Origin: Streptomyces uncialis
Lineage (GTDB): Bacteria; Actinomycetota; Actinomycetes; Streptomycetales; Streptomycetaceae
Assembly: GCF_001905345.1 (NCBI RefSeq)
Contig: NZ_LFBV01000010.1
Span: forward strand, 284,038-348,037
DNA length: 64,000 nucleotides
Direction: 5' to 3'
The position numbers were made by a program, and so were the translations under genes. The notes below the pieces were generated by a model. That model had not been told where the DNA came from. It ran no database searches and saw nothing but the letters and a program-made list of their open reading frames with translations. Shown one piece after another: positions 24,794-32,386 of this stretch. How positions within the stretch are numbered: the first letter of the stretch is position 1; each line of letters opens with the position of its first letter.

Positions 24794-25237
24794 AGGGGCG
24801 CGAGGAACCGCGCACCCACGGGGAACCGGCACAGGAACAACCACGCCCAGCACAGGCGACCCAGGGGCGCGGGGAACCGCGCGAAAACGAGGACCGGCCC
24901 GCACCCGAAGAGCGACCGCAAGAGGGCAGCACCTCAGGGGCGCGGGGAACTGCGCACCCACGTCCGTACCCACACAGGGACAAGTACGCCCAGGCGTGGA
25001 ACCCCAGGGGCGCGGGGAACTGCGCACCCACGAGCGACCCGCACAAGAAGAACCGCGCCCAGCACAGCAGACCCAGGGGCGCGAGGAACCGCGCGAAAAC
25101 GAGGACCGGCCCGCACCCGAAGAGCGACCGCAAGAGGGCAGCGCCTCAGGGGCGCGGGGAACTGCGCACCCACCGAGCGACCCGCACAGGAAACACCGCG
25201 CCCCGCACAGGCAACCCAGCGGCGCGAGCCCAAGACG
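24794..25237 (+). repeat. Seven-copy array of a 20-bp repeat, 212-bp higher-order unit
   Basis: Copies of AGGGGCGCGGGGAACTGCGC or its variant with GAGGAACC start at 24794, 24863, 24936, 25006, 25075 and 25148, with a degenerate copy near 25218. Steps are 69, 73, 70, 69, 73 and 70 bp, so the whole pattern repeats every 212 bp, showing tandem duplication of three units. The gap between the emfourin-like gene and the TetR stop holds nothing else. Confidence 0.88.
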
Positions 25238-25240
25238 GGC

Positions 25241-25897
25241 TCAGGACAGCGGCGCCAGCCCCGCAGTCACCGAGGCCGCCGCACGGCGCGACGTGTCGCC
25301 GGACGCGCGCGCGAAGTCGAGGACCAACCCCCGCAACACCTCGGCGGAGCCGTACGCACCGGTGATGTACCCCGCCCGCCCCAGATGCGCCAGCCCATGC
25401 ATCTGGCAGAACAGCTGCCGCACCAGCAGATCGGGATCGGCCCCCGCCCGGAAGCGCCCCGCCGCGACACAGCGGCGGATCGCGTCCCGCGGGGCGCGCA
25501 GCACATGGACACCCAGCCTGCGGTCGTCCTCGGTCTGCTCGAACCCGGCGATCGCGGAGCCGCCGAACATCACCGCGTACACATCGGGCTCCTCGCGGGC
25601 GAAGTCCTGGTAGGCGCGGCACAGCGCGGCGAGTTCGGCGACGGGGTCGTCGGGGTGGGCGGCCGAGGCGGCCTCGACCCGGGTGTGGAAACGGTCGAAG
25701 CCCTCCTTCATCAGCGCGCGGACGAGTCCGGGCATCGACCCGAAGTAGGTGTACACGGCCATGGTCGACGCGCTGACGGCCTTGACCAGCCGGCGGACGC
25801 TCAGCGCCGCGGCGCCCTCGTCCGCGAGCATCCGGGCGGCCTGGTCCAGCAGACAGCGGCGTACGTCGGTGGGCTCTCGCCGTTCCTCGGTTGACAC
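25241..25897 (-). CDS. TetR family transcriptional regulator
   Basis: A 218-residue regulator. The N-terminal helix-turn-helix is SVRRLVKAVSASTMAVYTYF near residues 38-57, preceded by RRCLLDQAARMLADEG. The C-terminal domain is of the TetR_C type with REEPDVYAVMFGG near the middle. It is divergent from an SGNH hydrolase gene, and two copies of a 13-bp palindrome fill the gap, so the protein most likely represses both genes. The ligand is unknown. Confidence 0.9.
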   Translation of the reverse strand: MSTEERREPTDVRRCLLDQAARMLADEGAAALSVRRLVKAVSASTMAVYTYFGSMPGLVRALMKEGFDRFHTRVEAASAAHPDDPVAELAALCRAYQDFAREEPDVYAVMFGGSAIAGFEQTEDDRRLGVHVLRAPRDAIRRCVAAGRFRAGADPDLLVRQLFCQMHGLAHLGRAGYITGAYGSAEVLRGLVLDFARASGDTSRRAAASVTAGLAPLS

Positions 25898-25906
25898 CAG
25901 GCCACC

Positions 25907-25936
25907 ATAACGCTGTTATAGACATAACGGTGTTAT
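25907..25936. promoter_or_regulatory. Double TetR operator ATAACGSTGTTAT
   Basis: Near-palindromes ATAACGCTGTTAT (25907-25919) and ATAACGGTGTTAT (25924-25936) lie 17 bp apart centre to centre, between the divergent TetR and SGNH hydrolase starts. Two sites at this spacing suit two cooperating TetR dimers. Confidence 0.8.
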
Positions 25937-25954
25937 GGGTGGGGGCGATCACCT

Positions 25955-26764
25955 GTGAACGGAACCGGCATGCCGGTTCCGGTGCACCGGCACGTCCCAG
26001 CGACCGATACGGAAGAGGACCCATTGCTCCCGCGCAGTGTCCGCGCCATGCGCCGCCAGCTGACCCGGCTGCCCGAGGCGGGCGGCGCCACCGAAGGGCT
26101 CACCGAACACCACGGCCCCGGCCCCGCCCGCCCGCCGCTGCGGCTCGTGATGATCGGGGACTCGGTCGCCGCCGGGGTCGGCGCACCCGCCCTCGGCGAG
26201 GCCCTGGCGGGCCACCTCGCCGCCGCCCTGACCCGGATGACCGGGCGTCCCGTCTCCTGGCGGGTCTCCGCACGGGCCGGGGCGACCCTCCCGTATGTCC
26301 GCCGCTCCCTGCTGACCGGGCTGACCGACCCGACCAGCCGCTGGACCCCCGACCTGGTCCTCGTGGTGGCGGGGACGAACGACGCGCTGCGGCTGTGCCG
26401 CCCCCGCGCCTTCCGCGCCGAGGCGCGGCGGCTGGTCCGGGACATCCGGCTGCGGCTCGGGGACGACGTCCCCGTGGTGTTCACCGGGCTGCCCGACCTG
26501 CGCGGGGTGGAAGGGCTCCCCGCGGCGATGCGGGCGCCGCTCGGACAGTACGTCCGGCTGCTGGACCGGCAGCTGCTGGCCCTCGCGCGCCAGGACCCGG
26601 GCGTGCACCATCTGTACTCCGGCGGAATGCCCGAGATCCCCGGGTCCTGGATCGCCGAGGACCGGTTCCACCCGTCCCCGGAGGGCTACCGGGCCTGGGC
26701 CCGGGTCCTCGCGGGCCGTCTGTCGACCCTCACGGAAACACTGCTGCCGGACCCCGTACGGTGA
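25955..26764 (+). CDS. SGNH/GDSL-family hydrolase
   Basis: A 269-residue lipase/esterase-like enzyme with a GTG start at 25955. Block I is VMIGDSVAAG with nucleophile Ser70, block III GTND near residue 145, and the Asp-His pair is in DRFHPS near residue 233. No clear signal peptide is seen, so a cytoplasmic location is likely. It is divergent from a TetR regulator across a double operator, suggesting induction by an ester or related ligand. The natural substrate cannot be read from sequence. Confidence 0.88.
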   Translation: MNGTGMPVPVHRHVPATDTEEDPLLPRSVRAMRRQLTRLPEAGGATEGLTEHHGPGPARPPLRLVMIGDSVAAGVGAPALGEALAGHLAAALTRMTGRPVSWRVSARAGATLPYVRRSLLTGLTDPTSRWTPDLVLVVAGTNDALRLCRPRAFRAEARRLVRDIRLRLGDDVPVVFTGLPDLRGVEGLPAAMRAPLGQYVRLLDRQLLALARQDPGVHHLYSGGMPEIPGSWIAEDRFHPSPEGYRAWARVLAGRLSTLTETLLPDPVR

Positions 26765-26779
26765 CCGGGTCCGGCAGTG
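26739..26779 (+). terminator. Hairpin at the end of the SGNH hydrolase gene
   Basis: The stretch CCGGACCC at 26747-26754 pairs with GGGTCCGG at 26767-26774, and the outer bases CACTG and CAGTG extend the stem. It spans the hydrolase stop codon and lies before the convergent era gene, so it may serve both directions. Confidence 0.55.
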
Positions 26780-26820
26780 TGGACAGGCGGGCGGCGCGGC
26801 GCAAGAGGCCCGCGGATCCG

Positions 26821-27771
26821 TCAGAAGCCCAGCTTGCGCAGCTGACGGGGGTCGCGCTGCCAGTCCTTGGCGACCTTCACATGCAGATCGAGGAAGACCG
26901 GGGTGCCCAGCAGCGCCTCGATCTGCTGACGGGACTTGATCCCGACCTCCTTGAGCCGCTTGCCCTTGGGACCGATCACGATCCCCTTCTGGCTCGGGCG
27001 CTCGATGTAGACGAAGGCGTGGATGTCCAGCAGGGGCCGGTCGGCGGGCCGGTCCTCGCGGGGCAGCATCTCCTCGACGACCACGGCGATGGAGTGCGGC
27101 AGCTCGTCCCGCACCCCCTCCAGCGCGGCCTCACGGATCAGCTCGGCCACCATGACCTGCTCGGGCTCATCGGTGAGATCGCCCTCCGGGTACAGCGCGG
27201 GACCCTCGGGCAGCAGCGGCACCAGCAGATCCGCCAGCAGACCCACCTGCTGGCCCTGGACCGCCGACACCGGCACGATCTCGGCCCACTCGAAGCCCAG
27301 CTCCTTGGCGAGCTGGTCCACCGCGATGAGCTGCTCGGCGAGGGTCTTCTGGTCGACCAGGTCCGTCTTGGTGACGATCGCCATCTTCGGGGTCCTGCGG
27401 ATACCCGCGAGCTCCTTGGCGATGAAACGGTCACCGGGGCCGAGCTTCTGGTCGGCGGGCAGACAGAACCCGATCACGTCGACCTCGGCCCAGGTGGCGC
27501 GCACCACGTCGTTGAGCCGCTGGCCGAGCAGCGTACGGGGCTTGTGCAGGCCAGGGGTGTCGACCAGCACCAGCTGGGCCTCGGGGCGGTGCACGATGCC
27601 CCGGACCGTGTGCCGGGTGGTCTGCGGCCGGTTGGAGGTGATCGCCACCTTCTGGCCGACCAGAGCGTTCGTGAGGGTGGACTTGCCGGCGTTGGGACGC
27701 CCCACGAAGCAGGCGAAGCCCGCCCGGTGGGTGGCTTCGGAAGGCTCGGATGACGGGGTGCGAACACTCAT
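26821..27771 (-). CDS. era: GTPase Era
   Basis: A 316-residue ribosome-assembly GTPase that binds the 3' end of 16S rRNA. The G domain has G1 GRPNAGKS at 24-31, switch residues QTTRH, G3 DTPG and G4 TKTD. The C-terminal KH domain carries GIVIGPKGKRLKEVG. MSVRTPSSEP at 27771 is the start used; an ATG three codons earlier is possible, and longer frames upstream are non-coding. It belongs to the ybeY-phoH neighbourhood typical of actinobacteria, though here separated from it by the aminotransferase/MerR pair. Confidence 0.97.
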   Translation of the reverse strand: MSVRTPSSEPSEATHRAGFACFVGRPNAGKSTLTNALVGQKVAITSNRPQTTRHTVRGIVHRPEAQLVLVDTPGLHKPRTLLGQRLNDVVRATWAEVDVIGFCLPADQKLGPGDRFIAKELAGIRRTPKMAIVTKTDLVDQKTLAEQLIAVDQLAKELGFEWAEIVPVSAVQGQQVGLLADLLVPLLPEGPALYPEGDLTDEPEQVMVAELIREAALEGVRDELPHSIAVVVEEMLPREDRPADRPLLDIHAFVYIERPSQKGIVIGPKGKRLKEVGIKSRQQIEALLGTPVFLDLHVKVAKDWQRDPRQLRKLGF

Positions 27772-27837
27772 GCCGCCCATTGTCCCCGATCCGCCGGGCC
27801 CTGTGGCACCGCACCCGCTTTCGATCACGGCTCGCGC

Positions 27838-27936
27838 CCGTACCGGACGGCCCCCCGGCCGCCCGGTACGGGCTGCCCTCGCCCTGTACCGGACGGCCGG
27901 GGGGCCGCCCGGTACAGGGCGAGGGCAGCCCGTACC
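27838..27936. repeat. Long nested inverted repeat (34-bp stem)
   Basis: The main hairpin has arms 27865-27898 and 27903-27936 with a single mismatch and a GGGG loop. Directly to its left, 27838-27870 forms a second hairpin (GTACCGGACGGCC / GGCCGCCCGGTAC, CCCC loop) made of the same core sequence. It lies between the aminotransferase stop and the era start. A terminator of the upstream gene is the simplest role, but the stem is much longer than usual. Confidence 0.85.
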
Positions 27937-27983
27937 ACGGGACCCGGGCGCGCCCCGCGCGCCCACCGTTCCGGCAGCCGTGG

Positions 27984-28778
27984 TCATGGGGTGACGAGGG
28001 GTTCCGAGTCATAGGCCCGGTGCAGTGCCTCCAGGAAGGCCGGGGCCTGCGGCAGGTCCGCCGACCCGATACGGCGCACCGCCACACCCGGCGTCCAGGA
28101 GTTCATGACGACGGCCCCGGCCAGCTCCGGCACGTCGTCCGGGGTGATCCGCGCCACGCGCTGCGGGACGTCCAGGGCCTCCAGGCGGCGGCTGACGATG
28201 CCCATCGTCGTCCCGCGCAGCATCTCCGCGTCCGGCCACAGCACCGAGGTGCCGTCCCAGAACGCCAGGTTCCAGATCGTCGCCTCGCTGAACGCGCCCG
28301 TGCGGTCGGTGAACGCGGCGTCGTCGAAACCCTGCTCCACGGCCCGCCGCAGCAGATGGGTCTTGGCCACCTCGCCGACGTGCTTCACGGCCGGCAGGAA
28401 CCGTTCGTGCCCGACGACCGCCAGGGCCAGCGGTCCCGGTGGGCCGGAGCTGGGTTCACCCGTGCGGACCAGCACCTCGGGCTCCGCGTCCGCCGCGGTG
28501 AACTCCCCCGCCGGTGAGTACACCGTCGCCGTCAGGGAGAGGTCTGCCGGGCCGTCCGCGAGGGCCGTCCGCAGCAGGGCGCGCACCCGGTCCTCCGGCA
28601 GCGCCCGGCCGAACAGTTCCACGGAGGCGGACCTGAGCCGTTCCAGATGGAGGTCGAGGCCCCGTACCCGGCCGTCGCGGACCTGTATGGCGGTGAAGTG
28701 GGCGTGGCCCGCGAAGGCCAGCGGCGCGAGGTCGCCGGCGGTGGCCGTCCGGCCGTCACGCTGCACGACGAAGTTCAT
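27984..28778 (-). CDS. Aminotransferase class IV
   Basis: A 264-residue PLP enzyme of the branched-chain aminotransferase/aminodeoxychorismate lyase fold. The catalytic Lys is probably in GEVAKTHLLRR, and the fold-type IV signature is FSEATIWNLAFW. ATG at 28778 is chosen because GGAGGAC lies upstream, just after a MerR-type promoter. The substrate is unknown; the divergent MerR gene is the likely regulator. Confidence 0.88.
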   Translation of the reverse strand: MNFVVQRDGRTATAGDLAPLAFAGHAHFTAIQVRDGRVRGLDLHLERLRSASVELFGRALPEDRVRALLRTALADGPADLSLTATVYSPAGEFTAADAEPEVLVRTGEPSSGPPGPLALAVVGHERFLPAVKHVGEVAKTHLLRRAVEQGFDDAAFTDRTGAFSEATIWNLAFWDGTSVLWPDAEMLRGTTMGIVSRRLEALDVPQRVARITPDDVPELAGAVVMNSWTPGVAVRRIGSADLPQAPAFLEALHRAYDSEPLVTP

Positions 28779-28818
28779 GGTGTCCTCCGGTGGATCGGAA
28801 TCAACTGCTTCCAGCAGG

Positions 28819-28850
28819 ACGTTAAGGGGTGACACCGGTGACAAGGTCAA
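28819..28850 (-). promoter_or_regulatory. MerR-type promoter with 20-bp spacer
   Basis: On the minus strand TTGACC (28845-28850) and TAACGT (28819-28824) are separated by 20 bp. The spacer contains the dyad GTCACCGGTGTCAC. Overlong spacers with a central dyad are the hallmark of MerR-activated promoters, and the divergent gene encodes a MerR protein. Confidence 0.65.
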
Positions 28851-28868
28851 GTCGAGGGGGAACAACAC

Positions 28869-29219
28869 ATGTTGATCGGGGAACTGGCCCGGCGCACCGA
28901 GGTCAGCAAGCGGTCCCTGCGGTACTACGAGGCGCAGGGGCTGCTGAGCGCCGTGCGCGGGGTCAACGGCTACCGGGAGTACGACGAGGAGTCGCAGGCC
29001 ACCGTGCGGCGGGTGCGGACGCTACTGGACGCGGGGCTGTCCACGGAGGTGATCCGGGAGTTGCTGCCGTGCGCGCGGGGCGAGGGCGCGGGGTTCGCGT
29101 TCGAGCTGTGCGGGGAGGTGCGGGAGGTGCTGGGGCGGGAGCTGGCGTCGACCGACGCGCGGATCGACGGCCTCCGCAGAAGCCGCGAAGCCCTCGCGGG
29201 TTACCTGTCCCCGGTATGA
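28869..29219 (+). CDS. MerR family transcriptional regulator
   Basis: A 116-residue regulator. The N-terminal winged helix is typical: MLIGELARRTEVSKRSLRYY, then EAQGLLSA and NGYREYDE. A short coiled-coil dimerisation helix follows (LASTDARIDGLRRSREALA). Only two Cys are present, in separate places, so it is not an obvious metal sensor. It is divergent from the aminotransferase and a suitable 20-bp-spacer promoter lies between them. Confidence 0.92.
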   Translation: MLIGELARRTEVSKRSLRYYEAQGLLSAVRGVNGYREYDEESQATVRRVRTLLDAGLSTEVIRELLPCARGEGAGFAFELCGEVREVLGRELASTDARIDGLRRSREALAGYLSPV

Positions 29220-29325
29220 CCCCACCCGGTCCGTACGGCCCCACCCGGTCCGCGGGTCGCCTTCGCTCGCGCCGCCGGGTTTCTTGTGCTGGACGCGGTT
29301 GTCCCTGTCCCGTCACTCGTGGGGT

Positions 29326-29721
29326 GCGCAGTTCCCCGCGCCCCTGAGGGTTCCCCACCTGGACGTACCTTGTCCCGGTACGGGCCGTCCGGGGGTGCGC
29401 AGTTCCCCGCGCCCCTAGGGTTCCCCACCTGGACGTACTTTTCCCAGTACGGGCCGTACGTGGGTGCGCAGTTCCCCGCGCCCCTAGGTTTGCGCCACTC
29501 GCCGCGCCTGTGCCCGTGCGGGTACCCGCAGGTAGACGCGCACCTCAAGAGGCACCCCCCAGGGGCGCGGGGAACTGCGCACCCCACAGGCGACGGCACA
29601 GGAAGAACCGCGCTCAGCACAGGAAACCCAGGGGCGCGGGGAACTGCGCGAAAACGAGGACCGGCCTGCACCCGAAGAGCGACCGCAAGAGGGCAGCATC
29701 CAGGGGCGCGAGGAACCGCGC
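29326..29721. repeat. Six-copy array of the 20-bp repeat in two opposed blocks
   Basis: Three copies face left (29326-29345, 29397-29416, 29466-29485) and three face right (29561-29580, 29630-29649, 29702-29721), with steps of 69-72 bp inside each block. Sequence is the same family as at 24794. The rest of the 29220-29790 gap shows no gene. Confidence 0.85.
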
Positions 29722-29790
29722 ACCCCCGTACGACCCGCACAGGAACAAGGTGCGTCCAGGTGGGAGGACCCGGAAGCGCAAGCGAAGGCG

Positions 29791-30138
29791 TCAGGTGGAG
29801 AGAACCGCCCGGAGGCTCGCGTCGGGCCCCGCGACGAAGACCGGCGTACCGGGCCCCGCGAGGTCCCGGACCGCGGCAAGGTCCTCGTCGCCGGCCGCCA
29901 AGGCCTCCGTGACGACCGCGACCGCCTCCAGCGACTCCGCCCCGGACGCGACCGCCATCGCGACCGCCGCCCGCACCGCGCTGAGCCGCAGCGACGGCAG
30001 CCCGACCGTCCCGGCGGCATACGTCCGCCCCGTGGCGTCCCGTACCGCCGCCCCCTCGGCCACCCCGTTGCGGGCCCGCACGGACCGCGCGAGGGTCACG
30101 ATCTTCCGGTCCTCGGGCCCCAGCTCACTCTCGCTCAT
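29791..30138 (-). CDS. Cytidine-deaminase-fold protein lacking zinc ligands
   Basis: A 115-residue protein whose layout follows cytidine deaminase (GVAEGAAVRDATGRTYAAGTV, then LRLSAVRAAVAMAVASG). The catalytic H/C-A-E motif is replaced by SAVRAA and the P-C-x-x-C pair is absent; the protein contains no Cys. It is therefore unlikely to deaminate. Proteins of this kind are encoded upstream of era in actinobacteria, so a structural or regulatory role in the era/ybeY neighbourhood is possible. The ATG at 30138 gives a full-length fold. Confidence 0.78.
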   Translation of the reverse strand: MSESELGPEDRKIVTLARSVRARNGVAEGAAVRDATGRTYAAGTVGLPSLRLSAVRAAVAMAVASGAESLEAVAVVTEALAAGDEDLAAVRDLAGPGTPVFVAGPDASLRAVLST

Positions 30139-30183
30139 GGCCCCAGCTTATGCGGCGCCCCACCGCACCCGGCGGGCCCGGGT

Positions 30184-30540
30184 TCAGGGCCGGTCGAGCC
30201 GCAGCCGTTCCGCCCTCGGGAGCCCCGCGACGACCAGGTCGTAGGAGTCCTCGACCAGTTCCCGCACCTGACGCCGGGGCAGCTCCCCGACCGTCACGGT
30301 GTTCCAGTGGCGCTTGTTCATGTGGTAGCCGGGCAGCACGGCCCCGGGATGCTCGGCGCGCAGCCGCACCGCGTCGTCCGGGTCGCACTTCAGGTTCACG
30401 GTCAGGGGCCGCGCGTCCAGCCGGGACAGCGCGAACATCTTGCCCAGCACCTTGAACACCGACGCCTCCGGCCCGAACGGGAACTCCTCGACGGAGGCGT
30501 TGAACGACAGGCACAGGGAGCGCAGCGCGGCGGGGGTCAT
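30184..30540 (-). CDS. MmcQ/YjbR family protein
   Basis: A 118-residue protein of the MmcQ/YjbR family, a small alpha/beta fold related to the CyaY-like/double-wing DNA-binding group. Characteristic stretches are FPFGPEASVFKVLGKMFAL near residues 20-38, LTVNLKCDPDDAVRLR, and the C-terminal MNKRHWNTVTVGE. Its start overlaps the stop of the CBS-domain protein gene by one base, showing tight coupling. The function is poorly defined. Confidence 0.9.
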   Translation of the reverse strand: MTPAALRSLCLSFNASVEEFPFGPEASVFKVLGKMFALSRLDARPLTVNLKCDPDDAVRLRAEHPGAVLPGYHMNKRHWNTVTVGELPRRQVRELVEDSYDLVVAGLPRAERLRLDRP

Positions 30541-31871
30541 CAGCGGCCCGCCCCCCGCGCCCCGCCGCTCTCCCGGCCGCCGGCCTTGGCGGGCCGGGCC
30601 CGTCCGACGGGCTCCACGAGCACCGTCATGATCTTGTTGCGGCGGCCGGCGGCGGCCTCCGCGGTGAGCCGCAGCTCCCGGCCGTCGGGCAGCGGCACCG
30701 ACGCGGAGGCGTCCGCGATGGGGACCTTCCCGAGGGCCTTGGCGAGCAGTCCGCCGACCGTCTCCACGTCCTCGTCGTCGTACGCCTCCAGCCCGTACAG
30801 CTCGCCGAGGTCGCCGATGTCGAGGCGGGAGGTGACCCGGTAGCGGCCCTCGCCCAGGTCCTCGACGGGCGGCAGCTCACGGTCGTACTCGTCGGTGATC
30901 TCGCCGACGATCTCCTCCAGGATGTCCTCGATGGTGACGATCCCGGCGGTGCCGCCGTACTCGTCCACGACGACGGCGACATGGGTGCGTTCCTGCTGCA
31001 TCTCGCGCAGCAGGTCGCCCGCGTTCTTGGTGTCGGGCACGAACGTGGCGGACCGCATCGCGGTGGACACCAGCTCGGACTCGGCGTCGCGGCTGATGTG
31101 CGTCTTGCGGACGAGGTCCTTGAGATACACCACGCCGACGACGTCGTCCTCGTTCTCCCCGGTGACGGGGATACGGGAGAAGCCGGAGCGCAGCGCGAGG
31201 GTGAGGGCCTGGCGGATGGTCTTGTACCGCTCGATGACGACGAGGTCGGTGCGGGGGACCATCACCTCCCGTACGAGGGTGTCGCCCAGTTCGAAGACGG
31301 AGTGCACCATCCGGCGCTCGTCGTCCTCGATCAGGGACTCGGCCTCCGCGAGGTCGACCAGCGCGCGCAGCTCCGCCTCGGAGGCGAAGGGTCCGCGCCG
31401 GAAGCCCTTGCCGGGGGTGAGGGCGTTGCCGAGCAGGATCAGCAGCGACGGGATGGGGCCCATGATCCGGGCGAGCGGCACCAGGACGTACGCGGCGACG
31501 GTGGCGGTGTTCAGCGGGTGCTGGCGGCCGATGGTGCGCGGGGAGACGCCGACGGCGACGTACGACACGAGGACCATGACGCCGATCGCGAGGAGCAGCG
31601 CTTCCCAGGTGCGGTCGAACTCCTGGAGGCAGGCGTAGGTGACGAGGGCGGCGGCGGCCATCTCGCAGGCGACCCGGACCAGCAGGGCGACGTTGAGGTA
31701 GCGGGTGGGGTCGCCGGCGATCCGGGCGAGTTTGGCGCCGCCGCGGCGGCCGGAGCGGACGGCTTCCTCGGCGCGGAAGCTGGAGACCCGGGCCAGACCG
31801 GCCTCCGCGCAGGCGGCGAGCCAGGCGACGACGACCAGCAGGACCGCGCCGAGGATGAGGGGGGCACTCAT
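30540..31871 (-). CDS. CNNM/CorC-type membrane protein with CBS domains
   Basis: A 443-residue protein often called hemolysin-like. The N-terminal DUF21/CNNM membrane domain (1-190) has three or four helices beginning LILGAVLLVVVAWLAACAEA. Two CBS domains follow (MVPRTDLVVIERYKT, and TKNAGDLLREMQQERTHVAV with DEYGGTAGIVTIEDI), then a C-terminal CorC_HlyC domain (VGGLLAKALGKVP). Homologues are linked to magnesium and cobalt transport. The start at 31871 lies five bases after the ybeY stop. Part of the phoH-ybeY operon. Confidence 0.94.
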   Translation of the reverse strand: MSAPLILGAVLLVVVAWLAACAEAGLARVSSFRAEEAVRSGRRGGAKLARIAGDPTRYLNVALLVRVACEMAAAALVTYACLQEFDRTWEALLLAIGVMVLVSYVAVGVSPRTIGRQHPLNTATVAAYVLVPLARIMGPIPSLLILLGNALTPGKGFRRGPFASEAELRALVDLAEAESLIEDDERRMVHSVFELGDTLVREVMVPRTDLVVIERYKTIRQALTLALRSGFSRIPVTGENEDDVVGVVYLKDLVRKTHISRDAESELVSTAMRSATFVPDTKNAGDLLREMQQERTHVAVVVDEYGGTAGIVTIEDILEEIVGEITDEYDRELPPVEDLGEGRYRVTSRLDIGDLGELYGLEAYDDEDVETVGGLLAKALGKVPIADASASVPLPDGRELRLTAEAAAGRRNKIMTVLVEPVGRARPAKAGGRESGGARGAGR

Positions 31872-31876
31872 CGGCT

Positions 31877-32374
31877 TCAGGAGACGGTCGGGGCGGGCGA
31901 GGGGCCGGTGAGGCCCTTCTCCTGCCGCCAACCGTCGACGATCGCGGCCTGGAGGCCGAACATCTCGGCCTTCTCGTCGGGCTCCTCATGGTCGTAGCCG
32001 AGCAGGTGCAGCACACCGTGGACGGTCAGGAGCTGGAGCTCCTCGTCCATGGTGTGGTCGGTGTCGGCCTCACGGCCCTGCCGTTCGGCGACCTCGGGGC
32101 ACAGCACGATGTCCCCGAGGAGGCCCTGCGGTGGCTCGTCGTCGTCCTTGGCGGGCGGCCTGAGCTCGTCCATCGGGAAGGACATGACATCGGTGGGCCC
32201 TGGCAGGTCCATCCACTGGATGTGGAGCTGTTCCATGGCGTCGGTGTCCACGACGATCACGGACAGTTCGGAGAGCGGGTGGATACGCATCCGGCCCAGG
32301 GCGTAGCGCGCGATGTCCAGGATCGCGTGCTCGTCGACCTGGGTGCCGGATTCGTTGTTGACGTCGATCGCCAT
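31877..32374 (-). CDS. ybeY: Endoribonuclease YbeY
   Basis: A 165-residue metal-dependent RNase involved in 16S rRNA 3'-end maturation and ribosome quality control. The zinc motif HGVLHLLGYDH (H-x3-H-x5-H) lies near residues 118-128. The N terminus AIDVNNESG is the typical opening. It follows phoH by 12 bases and precedes the CBS protein gene by five, as in other actinobacteria. Confidence 0.97.
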   Translation of the reverse strand: MAIDVNNESGTQVDEHAILDIARYALGRMRIHPLSELSVIVVDTDAMEQLHIQWMDLPGPTDVMSFPMDELRPPAKDDDEPPQGLLGDIVLCPEVAERQGREADTDHTMDEELQLLTVHGVLHLLGYDHEEPDEKAEMFGLQAAIVDGWRQEKGLTGPSPAPTVS

Positions 32375-32386
32375 GGTGGTGCCGGT

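Noticed and set aside
27838..27936. MITE or insertion sequence end
   Set aside because: No target-site duplication or transposase was seen; the structure is only a palindrome.
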